In this document: positions 15,345 through 22,187 of the stretch, in pieces
Layout: each line of letters starts with the position of its first letter
Numbering within the stretch: the first letter of the stretch is position 1
Source of the DNA: Thermovorax subterraneus
Lineage (GTDB): Bacteria > Bacillota > Thermosediminibacteria > Thermosediminibacterales > Thermosediminibacteraceae
Direction of reading: 5' to 3'
DNA length: 38,298 nt
NCBI GenBank assembly: GCA_021608145.1
Contig: JAKIHM010000022.1
Location: 1 to 38,298 of the forward strand
Program-made: the position numbers and the translations under genes
The notes under the pieces: model-generated
What the model was told of the DNA's origin: nothing
Seen by the model: the letters and a program-made list of their open reading frames with translations, nothing else
Databases searched by the model: none

Positions 15345-15416
15345 GGGAAATCCGTAAAGCCTCGCTGCCGGCTATCCAGGCACTACTTCTACCTTCCAAT
15401 TTTTATGCGGATTCCC
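15345..15416 (-). ncRNA. Structured 3' untranslated or intergenic RNA element of unknown class
   Basis: Read on the minus strand, GGGAATCCG (15416-15408) starts directly after the stop of the dehydrogenase gene. It pairs with CGGATTTCCC (15354-15345), with one bulged A, and TTTTAG follows. The 53 nt between the arms contain further possible helices, such as GCCT with AGGC and CTGG with CCGG. It could be an unusual terminator with a long structured insert or a small RNA. It does not match a riboswitch class I could identify with confidence. Confidence 0.4.
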
Positions 15417-16709
15417 TCAGCCTATCAACTTTTCTTGTATCCTCCGTAGTTGTAAAATAAGTGAACTTTCATCTAGCTTTACAGAATCATAAGTTATTAT
15501 CTGCCCTTTTTTCACATCTCGCGTCATAACCACATTCTCATTTACTAGTCCTATCGGTAATGCATTCTCCTTTTTAGTATTTTCGTAAGTATCAATTATA
15601 CCATAAACCGTAAAACCGCCTATGCCATCAAGGTGCTCTCCAGCTTTTAAATCTTTTTTTGCCACTGCTATGGTCTCGGATACCGGAACACCCTTTGGTA
15701 CAATAGTGGGTTCTTTATACAAATACGCCCGAGCAATCGAAATAGGTGTCTCAATACTTGTCAAGTGGTAAGGGCGATAAAGTACATAATTGGGACCTTC
15801 ACCCATGGAAAGGTAAGCCAATTCTTCTTTAATAGCCTCTAAATTGGTCGTAACAATTGCGAAAACTCCCGGTGCAACACCGTTGACGTATTCCACTACC
15901 TTATACCTTTCTAAAATTCCCCCCTCTTCTTTTAACCTGAATATTTTTGTCAATTCTTTAATGCCCGCATTGGGGCCTATCAACCCCCTTCTGGTGGGCA
16001 AAAAACCGGTTGCGTTGGAAACAGCAGTAAGTTCCACCATAGTTTTAGTGCCGTCTTTGAAAGATGCCAGCATTTTTGGGCTCATGTTCTTCTTAATAGC
16101 TTCTTCTTTAACTGATTCGGGGTTAGCTTCCAGATCAAGGGGGTTGTTTTTGCCCTTGCCTAAAACCAATACCTCAAATCCCAGGGCATCAGCAAAATCA
16201 TATAATTCTTTTATAGCGCCCGGTTCATCGCCGGCAGATACAGTATATACCACCCCCGCACTATCTGCCATCTTCTTCAAAATCGGCCCCACTGTCACAT
16301 CCGTTTCAACGTTTAACATCACTATATGTTTGCCATTATAAATCGATTCTAATGCAATTTGCGCGCCAACCTCGGGCACTCCGGTTGCATCCACTACGAC
16401 ATCAATCGGTATAGCCCGCGTAACGGTACTGAAATCTTCCGTTATTACATACCTTCCCCTTGCTATCCCTTCTTCAACTTCCGCAGGCGTTCGTGCCGGA
16501 AATATATCGTCTTCGGATACCCCCGCCAATATGTAAGCTTTTTTTGCTTCTTCTAAATCCCTATCGCATACGGCCGCCATTTTTATGCCTTTCATGCAAA
16601 AAATCTGGCTCACGAGCCCCCGCCCCATCTGGCCAGCGCCTATTAATCCCACGTTAATTTTTTTCCCGCTGGCCTCCAGCTCCATAAGTTTTGCATTTAA
16701 ATTGAGCAT
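15417..16709 (-). CDS. COG4091-type predicted homoserine-dehydrogenase-like oxidoreductase with C-terminal SAF domain
   Basis: A protein of 430 residues. An N-terminal Rossmann fold (NVGLIGAGQMGRGLV, about residues 19-33) is followed by a long central region with VVDATGVPEVG and VSAGDEPGAIKELYDFA. The C-terminus (about 335-430) is a SAF domain (VPVSETIAVAKKDLKAGEHLDGIGGFTVYG). COG4091 proteins are annotated as predicted homoserine dehydrogenases, but many sit in sugar-acid or polyol pathways, so the real substrate is unclear. It lies beyond the transaldolase gene of the PTS operon but is separated from it by a terminator and a plus-strand gene, so it likely has its own promoter. GAAGGGAGAAG precedes the ATG. 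Confidence 0.82.
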   Translation of the reverse strand: MLNLNAKLMELEASGKKINVGLIGAGQMGRGLVSQIFCMKGIKMAAVCDRDLEEAKKAYILAGVSEDDIFPARTPAEVEEGIARGRYVITEDFSTVTRAIPIDVVVDATGVPEVGAQIALESIYNGKHIVMLNVETDVTVGPILKKMADSAGVVYTVSAGDEPGAIKELYDFADALGFEVLVLGKGKNNPLDLEANPESVKEEAIKKNMSPKMLASFKDGTKTMVELTAVSNATGFLPTRRGLIGPNAGIKELTKIFRLKEEGGILERYKVVEYVNGVAPGVFAIVTTNLEAIKEELAYLSMGEGPNYVLYRPYHLTSIETPISIARAYLYKEPTIVPKGVPVSETIAVAKKDLKAGEHLDGIGGFTVYGIIDTYENTKKENALPIGLVNENVVMTRDVKKGQIITYDSVKLDESSLILQLRRIQEKLIG

Positions 16710-16822
16710 ATCGTCTTCTCCCTTCCGCCATCATCTTCCTCCTTCTATATGTTAACATTTTTGTCCAGTTTCCATCAATCGTTTATATAAAATCGCCAAA
16801 CTCTAAATAATTCTTATCAATA

Positions 16823-16851
16823 TTGCACAATATATTAAAGCAAGATATAAA
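16823..16851 (+). promoter_or_regulatory. Possible promoter of the small lysine-rich gene
   Basis: TTGCAC (16823-16828) and TATAAA (16846-16851) are separated by 17 bp. The -10 lies 18 bp before the ATG at 16870. The -35 is a weak match. Confidence 0.3.
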
Positions 16852-16869
16852 ACGGAGGTTGGTTTTTCA

Positions 16870-17031
16870 ATGGCAAAAAAAGATAAAAGAAAAAAAGAAA
16901 AAGCAACAAGAAAGGAAGAAGTATCAAGGGAGCTTGCTGTTAGAAAAGAAGACCTCGATAAAATCCGTGGTATGAGAAAAGTAGTGGACCCCGAACGGGG
17001 GCCCGAAAACAAAAAAGCCCGCATTAAATAA
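16870..17031 (+). CDS. Small highly charged protein of unknown function
   Basis: A 53-residue frame rich in Lys, Arg and Glu (MAKKDKRKKEKATRKEEV at the start, ENKKARIK at the end). It has no hydrophobic segment and no cysteine. Support for it being a gene: GGAGG about 11 nt before the ATG, a promoter-like pair upstream and a clear terminator overlapping the stop. It runs opposite to all nearby genes and lies between the aldolase and the COG4091 gene. It resembles small nucleic-acid- or ribosome-associated basic proteins only in composition. Confidence 0.55.
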   Translation: MAKKDKRKKEKATRKEEVSRELAVRKEDLDKIRGMRKVVDPERGPENKKARIK

Positions 17032-17050
17032 AGAATACGGGCTTATTTTT
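17015..17050. terminator. Bidirectional terminator between the small charged gene and the aldolase gene
   Basis: AAGCCCGCATT (17015-17025) pairs with AATACGGGCTT (17034-17044) with one mismatch and an 8-nt loop. TTATTTTT follows on the plus side, and six A on the left give a T run on the minus side. It can end both the plus-strand small gene and the minus-strand PTS operon. Confidence 0.85.
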
Positions 17051-17059
17051 CATGCGGCG

Positions 17060-17707
17060 CTAATTCTTCGACACTTTTTTCCAATCCTCGAGGAAGCGCT
17101 GGATTCCTATATCGGTCAATGGGTGTTTTACCATCTGCTCCAGAACTTTATAGGGCACGGTGGCTATATCAGCTCCTGCTTTCGCAGCGTTGACCACGTC
17201 CATTGGCGTCCTGATACTTGCAGCTATAACTTTCGTCTTTATATCATGCAGCGTAAAAATATCGACAATATCCGAAACCAGAGCTATACCATCCTGGCTT
17301 ATATCTGTAAACCTTCCGATAAAAGGACTCACGTAAGTTGCACCGGCTTGTGCTGCCAAAAGAGCCTGGCTTGGTGAGAAAATAAGGGTAACATTCGTTT
17401 TAACGCCATTTTTACCCAATTCTTTTACAGCCTTCAATCCTTCCCACGTCATCGGAATTTTTATTACTATGTTTGGATGCCACGAAGCTATTTCCATAGC
17501 CTCTTTTATCATACCCTGGGCATCAAGGCTGACAACTTCCGCGCTTATGGGTCCATCCACAATTGTTGTTATCTCCAGAATCGTCTCCTTAAAATCCCTT
17601 CCCTCTTTTGCAATAAGCGTGGGATTCGTCGTTACGCCCGAGATAACTCCCAGTGCGGCAGCTTCGCGTATTTCATTGACGTTGGCAGTGTCCAGGAACA
17701 GTTTCAT
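17060..17707 (-). CDS. fsa: Transaldolase-family protein, fructose-6-phosphate aldolase type
   Basis: A protein of 215 residues, the short length typical of the FSA/TalC subfamily. [13 protein letters not shown] at the N-terminus, [13 protein letters not shown] and [18 protein letters not shown] (the catalytic Schiff-base Lys lies in this strand) are clear signatures, followed by [16 protein letters not shown]. It would cleave or transfer a dihydroxyacetone-type unit from a ketose phosphate. The ATG at 17707 follows GGAGG; the longer frame from 17746 adds a non-homologous leader. It is the last gene of the polyol PTS operon. Transaldolase versus aldolase activity cannot be settled from sequence. 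Confidence 0.9.
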   Translation of the reverse strand: MKLFLDTANVNEIREAAALGVISGVTTNPTLIAKEGRDFKETILEITTIVDGPISAEVVSLDAQGMIKEAMEIASWHPNIVIKIPMTWEGLKAVKELGKNGVKTNVTLIFSPSQALLAAQAGATYVSPFIGRFTDISQDGIALVSDIVDIFTLHDIKTKVIAASIRTPMDVVNAAKAGADIATVPYKVLEQMVKHPLTDIGIQRFLEDWKKVSKN

Positions 17708-17779
17708 GTTTTTAATACCTCCGTTAAACTTTTTTTGGTCCGGCATTATTATATTTTACCTTTTGATGGCAAGTCAATA

Positions 17780-18811
17780 CTATGGTTTTAAAACAACTTT
17801 AAGTCCTTCCCCTTTCATTACCTTTTCAAAACCTCTAAACCATTCCGAAAGATCAAACATATCGCTAATGATGGCTTTCGCATTGACCTTCCCTGTTTCT
17901 AATAAATATAATGCTAATTTCCATGAACTGGGTTTTTGACTTCTAGAACCAATATAACATATTTCTTTTTGAACTATTTTTTCAAGATCAACCTCATTAT
18001 ACGCCTTAGAAAATATACCAACCTGGACTATCGTTCCTTTTTTTCTCAATAATGATATGCCGGAATTCAAAGCTCCAACTGCCCCCGAACACTCAAAAAC
18101 CTTGTCTACACCATACCCAGCCGTAACGCTTTTTACTACTTGTTCTAAATCCTCTCTTTCAATATTAACAGTCCTATCTATGCCTAATCTATCAGCCACT
18201 TTCAGTCGTTCTTCATCTTTGGTTAGTCCGGCAAGAATTACATATCCTCCCCTTGCCTTAGCAACCTGGGCCGTCAATAGCCCGATCGGCCCTGGGCCGA
18301 ATACCAAAACCACATCGCTCAGCTCAACGTCCGTTTTTTCCAAAACAGCATGGGCGGCACACGCCAGTGCTTCGGTAATAGAAGCCGAAAGTAAGTCTAC
18401 ATTATCCGGCAGAACGTGAACGCTTTCTTTTCTTGCCACAACATATTCGGCAAAACTTCCGTTTACTTGGGTACCTATCCCTTTTCTGTTCGGGCATAAG
18501 TTATAATCCCCGCTTTTACAATAGTCACATTCCCCACAGATGTAAAATGTAGTCTCACTCGTTACTCTATCCCCTACTTTAATACCTTTCACATTTTTCC
18601 CAACTTCTACCACCACGCCTGAAAACTCATGCCCTAACACAACAGGTGGCCTTAAGTTTTTATATTCACCTTTGTACGAATGTATATCTGAACCACAAAT
18701 GCCCGAATACTCGACTTTTATTTTTACCTGGTCATCATTAATAACTGGTTCTTCAATTTCCACTAATTCCATGTTTCCGTAAGTATTATCCTTTTTTAAT
18801 AATGCTTTCAT
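17780..18811 (-). CDS. Zinc-dependent medium-chain alcohol/polyol dehydrogenase
   Basis: A protein of 343 residues of the medium-chain dehydrogenase family. GICGSDIHSYKG and GHEFSGVVVEVG give catalytic-zinc ligands. CGECDYCKSGDYNLC is the four-Cys structural-zinc loop (about residues 87-101). VFGPGPIGLLTAQVAKARG is the NAD(P)-binding Rossmann motif. Relatives are sorbitol, threonine and galactitol-1-phosphate dehydrogenases. ATG 18811 (MKALLKK) has GGAGG 8 nt upstream; the longer frame from 18826 includes that site. It starts 18 nt after its paralogue's stop. It probably oxidises a polyol phosphate made by the PTS. Confidence 0.87.
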   Translation of the reverse strand: MKALLKKDNTYGNMELVEIEEPVINDDQVKIKVEYSGICGSDIHSYKGEYKNLRPPVVLGHEFSGVVVEVGKNVKGIKVGDRVTSETTFYICGECDYCKSGDYNLCPNRKGIGTQVNGSFAEYVVARKESVHVLPDNVDLLSASITEALACAAHAVLEKTDVELSDVVLVFGPGPIGLLTAQVAKARGGYVILAGLTKDEERLKVADRLGIDRTVNIEREDLEQVVKSVTAGYGVDKVFECSGAVGALNSGISLLRKKGTIVQVGIFSKAYNEVDLEKIVQKEICYIGSRSQKPSSWKLALYLLETGKVNAKAIISDMFDLSEWFRGFEKVMKGEGLKVVLKP

Positions 18812-18829
18812 AAGAGCAACCTCCATGAC

Positions 18830-19873
18830 TTAAGGAAGAATTATAACTTTATTGTATTCTTCTTTTTTGCTTCCTATCAGTTCAAATGCTTCTTTAATAT
18901 TCTTTAATTCAAATCTGTGCGAAATCATCGATTTTAACTCAATTTCTTCTTCCTTTAAGAACTTTATGCTTCTATGCCACTCATCCCCCGGGAACGGAGC
19001 GGAATAAGAATTCCAAAACCCCTTGAGCGTGAGTTCTTTTCTAAATATACTTTCAAATGCCCTTTCCGATAAATGTATATCGGAATATGCTATACCAAGG
19101 TATGCTATTTTACCTTTTTTTCTAGTAACCAATAAACACTGTTCTTGGGTAACCGTCGAACCGGCACATTCGAAAGAAATATCCACACCTTCATTAGCGG
19201 TCAACTTTAAAATTTCTTCTATCGGGTTCTTTTCTTTAGCATTTATACAAACTGACGCACCGAGCATTCTTGCTTCAGCAAGTTTTTTTTCGGAAATATC
19301 CACAGCAATAATATCTACCACGCCGCTAATTTTTAACCACTGCAAAACAAGCTGCCCTAACGTTCCGCACCCCAAGATAGCAACGGTATCCCCAACTTTA
19401 GGCTCAATGCCCATAATTCCGTGTAAAGCAACGGCTAACGGCTCGATCATTGCCGCAACTTCAAAATCAATGTCTCCAATCTTTAAAACATTTGAACACG
19501 GCACTTTTACGTATTCTGCAAAGCCACCGTATAGATTTGCGCCTAACATGTCATAATCATCGCACAAAGAAAAATTTCCCCTCAAACAATTGCTGCATTT
19601 ACCACACGGAATAAAGGGGACTACAGCCACTCTATCTCCAATCTCAACATTTTCTACTTTCGCTCCCTTTTCCACGATTACCCCCGACATTTCATGGCCT
19701 GGAATAGCAGGAAGATTGTATTTCCATTTTTTTAATATTCTCGGTGGATCAGAACCGCATACACCACAAGCTTTAACTTTAACTATTACGTCGTTTTCTC
19801 CGCAATCCGGATCGGGAAAATCTACATATCTGATGTCATTTACAGCAAAGAGCACTCCAGCTTTCATTGCCAT
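18830..19873 (-). CDS. Zinc-dependent polyol(-phosphate) dehydrogenase, galactitol-1-phosphate dehydrogenase-like
   Basis: A protein of 347 residues. ACGVCGSDPPRIL and GHEMSGVIVEKG supply the catalytic-zinc site, and CGKCSNCLRGNFSLC the structural zinc. AILGCGTLGQLVLQWLK is the cofactor motif. The KGFWNSYSAPFPGDEW segment resembles GatD-type galactitol-1-phosphate dehydrogenases, which fits the galactitol-type EIIC upstream. GAAGGAGAAA precedes the ATG. It is the fourth gene of the operon. A GTGCC/GGCAC stem (19927-19942) lies between it and the EIIC gene and may affect mRNA processing. Confidence 0.87.
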   Translation of the reverse strand: MAMKAGVLFAVNDIRYVDFPDPDCGENDVIVKVKACGVCGSDPPRILKKWKYNLPAIPGHEMSGVIVEKGAKVENVEIGDRVAVVPFIPCGKCSNCLRGNFSLCDDYDMLGANLYGGFAEYVKVPCSNVLKIGDIDFEVAAMIEPLAVALHGIMGIEPKVGDTVAILGCGTLGQLVLQWLKISGVVDIIAVDISEKKLAEARMLGASVCINAKEKNPIEEILKLTANEGVDISFECAGSTVTQEQCLLVTRKKGKIAYLGIAYSDIHLSERAFESIFRKELTLKGFWNSYSAPFPGDEWHRSIKFLKEEEIELKSMISHRFELKNIKEAFELIGSKKEEYNKVIILP

Positions 19874-19956
19874 TTTCTCCTTCCCTAGTTAAAGATACGG
19901 GTACCTCCCGGGGCCAGATAATTTACGTGCCCCAAGAGGCACCTTTTTCCTTTTCC

Positions 19957-21306
19957 TTAGCTTTCTACCGACTTTTTATTTCTATTAGTTAGATAAACTA
20001 TCAATCCTATCGCCGCAATCGCAGCAAATATGATCCAACCCCACTGTAGCTCAAAAATTTTGATAATTGCCCAGTTGAGTAAGTTTCCGCCTTCGTCTAA
20101 GCTCGATATTAAAGATGTACCTTCGGGTATCGCAAACTTCGCCTGCTGGGCCATCATGGTGTGCAGAGGTGCCAGATCAGTTGCCATATACAACGCAGTA
20201 GCCATCAATACTACCCCGGTTAGCACCGAGTGGATTATATTTCCGTTAGTTGAACCTACTATAAATGCTATATAAAATACGATCGTTGCTAGGTCTCCAA
20301 ACGGTAGAACTTTATTGCCGGGCAGCAGCACCGCCAAAAACACTGTAATAGGAATCAGGATTAAAGCTGTCGCTATTACAGAAGGGTGTCCTACTACAAC
20401 TGCGGCATCTAGACCTATATAAAGGTCGCTTGCATTTTTAAATCTTTTCTGTAAAAACTCCCTAACCGATTCCGAAAATGGTATTAAGCCTTCCATTAAT
20501 ATCCTTACCATTCTCGGCATGAGGAGCATGACTGCAGCCATAGATATTCCAATCTGAGTTATCTTTGCAAAATCGTAACCTGCTAAAATTCCCAATGCCA
20601 ATCCCAGCACCAACCCCATCATCATAGGTTCTCCGAAAATGCCAAACCTCTTTTGAATAGTTTCGGGATCGGCTTTTATATCTTTAAGTCCGGGAATTCT
20701 TCCGATCAGTTTTCCTAAAGGGATGCCCAAGACGGCATAAGCAACCGTGGAACCTGTGGGTAAAGAAATTCCTTCTAACTTGAAGAAGTTCTGAACCATT
20801 GGAGCCGTCCAATCTGCAATTTTCAATACTATTACTTCGCGGATGATTGCTGCTAAAAGTGCAAGCACTACATTACCATTTGTGACCACGTAAACGAAAG
20901 CTGCTGTTGCTGCGAAATGCCAGTAATTCCAGATGTCAATGTCCATGGTTTTTGTCGTGCGCGTTACAAGCATTATCAGGTTTACAATCAATGCCAGCGG
21001 TATTATAAAAGCCGCTACCGGAGATGCCCAGCTTATAGCAGCCGCAGCCGGCCACCCAACGTCGATCACCTGCAGTTCTAAACCGAATCTATCTACCATA
21101 GCCTGGGCTGCCGGTCCTAAATTGTTAACGAGCAGGTTTATAACGAGATTTATACCTACAAAACCTATACCTATGGTAATACCGGAGCGAAATGCCTTGC
21201 TGAACCCTTGTCCAAATATTATTCCGATTATTGTCAACGCCAGAGGTAACATCACGCTAGGGCCTAGATTCAAAATATACTGCACAATACTTAACAAATT
21301 ATCCAT
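19957..21306 (-). CDS. PTS system EIIC component, galactitol family
   Basis: A protein of 449 residues, almost wholly membrane-embedded with about ten or more helices. It matches the galactitol (GatC) family of PTS membrane channels: MLPLALTIIGIIFGQGFSKAFRSG near the start, MDIDIWNYWHFAATAAFVY in the middle and GLDAAVVVGHPSVIATALILIP further on. It moves a polyol across the membrane while EIIB phosphorylates it. The substrate could be galactitol, another pentitol or hexitol, or a smaller polyol. GGAGGG precedes the ATG, 10 nt after the EIIB stop. Confidence 0.9.
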   Translation of the reverse strand: MDNLLSIVQYILNLGPSVMLPLALTIIGIIFGQGFSKAFRSGITIGIGFVGINLVINLLVNNLGPAAQAMVDRFGLELQVIDVGWPAAAAISWASPVAAFIIPLALIVNLIMLVTRTTKTMDIDIWNYWHFAATAAFVYVVTNGNVVLALLAAIIREVIVLKIADWTAPMVQNFFKLEGISLPTGSTVAYAVLGIPLGKLIGRIPGLKDIKADPETIQKRFGIFGEPMMMGLVLGLALGILAGYDFAKITQIGISMAAVMLLMPRMVRILMEGLIPFSESVREFLQKRFKNASDLYIGLDAAVVVGHPSVIATALILIPITVFLAVLLPGNKVLPFGDLATIVFYIAFIVGSTNGNIIHSVLTGVVLMATALYMATDLAPLHTMMAQQAKFAIPEGTSLISSLDEGGNLLNWAIIKIFELQWGWIIFAAIAAIGLIVYLTNRNKKSVES

Positions 21307-21316
21307 TTTAACCCTC

Positions 21317-21616
21317 CTAATCTTTTAAATATTTTAAAATCTCTTTGTCTATATTTTCAGTGCCAATCCCTGTCAAATAACCCATCGCATTGACCACAGG
21401 AATAGAAAAACTTCTTGGTAATATTGAAGTCGTAACCAATAAATCTGCCCCACTTTCTTTCGAGGTGACTTCTGACATTTTACATTGAATTACATCAGCA
21501 TTAATTCCATTATCATCTATAATTTTTTTGACCCTTTCTGCAACAACAGTTGAAGTGGCAATACCTGTTCCACAAGCTACCAATACAACTTTTCTTTCAC
21601 TCTTTTTTTTATCCAT
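21317..21616 (-). CDS. PTS system EIIB component, galactitol family
   Basis: A protein of 99 residues, the normal length for a free-standing GatB-type EIIB. The phosphocysteine loop VACGTGIATSTVVAERV lies at about residues 13-29, with the Cys at the end of the first beta strand. It passes phosphate from EIIA to the incoming polyol. AAGGAGGAG precedes the ATG. It lies between EIIA (31 nt) and EIIC (10 nt). Confidence 0.92.
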   Translation of the reverse strand: MDKKKSERKVVLVACGTGIATSTVVAERVKKIIDDNGINADVIQCKMSEVTSKESGADLLVTTSILPRSFSIPVVNAMGYLTGIGTENIDKEILKYLKD

Positions 21617-21647
21617 TTCTTGACTCCTCCTTGTGCTTTTTCTTTAT

Positions 21648-22112
21648 CTATAATGCAGCATTTTTTATTATTTCTATTACTTCATCACCACCTTTTACAT
21701 TTAATATTTGATTTAATATATCATCATTTTGGAACAAACTTACCAATTGTTGTAACATCTCCACCTGACTGTGAGGTGAATTCAAAGCTAGCATAAACAC
21801 TATTTTAACAGGCACTTCTTCTTGAGGATTTGCCATGTTTCTAAATATCACGGGCCTTGCCAATGTCGCAAGGGCTATTGCCGGTTTTAAGACATGCTCG
21901 GCATCTGTGTGCGGTATAGCCACATTGTTTTTCCCAAGCAAAAGGCCTGTAGGATAAGACTTTTCTCTATTGATTATTCCTTCTAAAAAAGTTTCTTTGA
22001 CGTAGCCATTTTTAAATAATTTTTCAAATAATACTTTAAAGACATCCCATTGGTCATTTACTTCTAAATTTGTAACTAATAATTCTTCATTGATAAGCTC
22101 TGATATCTTCAC
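21648..22112 (-). CDS. PTS system EIIA component, fructose/galactitol type
   Basis: A protein of 154 residues of the EIIA type 2 fold. NNVAIPHTDAEHV holds the phosphorylated His, and NGYVKETFLEGIINREKSYPTGLLLG precedes it as in the family. It takes phosphate from HPr and gives it to EIIB. The GTG start at 22112 is preceded by AGGAGGAGG at good spacing. It is the first gene of the operon and lies about 30 bp downstream of the expected start site of a sigma-54 promoter. It is a distant paralogue of the C-terminal EIIA-like domain of the adjacent regulator. Confidence 0.92.
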   Translation of the reverse strand: MKISELINEELLVTNLEVNDQWDVFKVLFEKLFKNGYVKETFLEGIINREKSYPTGLLLGKNNVAIPHTDAEHVLKPAIALATLARPVIFRNMANPQEEVPVKIVFMLALNSPHSQVEMLQQLVSLFQNDDILNQILNVKGGDEVIEIIKNAAL

Positions 22113-22152
22113 TATAATGGACCTCCTCCTAGTTAACTATGGATTACTTCCT

Positions 22153-22168
22153 CGCAAAAACCGTGCCA
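22153..22168 (-). promoter_or_regulatory. Sigma-54 promoter of the PTS operon
   Basis: On the minus strand TGGCAC (22168-22163) and TTGC (22157-22154) are separated by 5 bp, giving the exact GG-N10-GC spacing of sigma-54 promoters. It lies between the stop of the LevR-type activator and the EIIA gene. LevR proteins act with sigma-54, so the match of regulator and promoter type is strong evidence. Confidence 0.88.
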
Positions 22169-22187
22169 CTTTCTTGCAGATTTTGTT

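Noticed and set aside
15340-15420. Possible TPP or cyclic-di-GMP riboswitch
   Set aside because: Short stretches such as CTGGATA or AAAGCC recall these classes, but the second conserved half of each aptamer is missing.
19927-19942. Terminator between the EIIC and dehydrogenase genes
   Set aside because: The short GTGCC/GGCAC stem has its T run on the plus side, where no gene would use it; at most it is an intercistronic hairpin.
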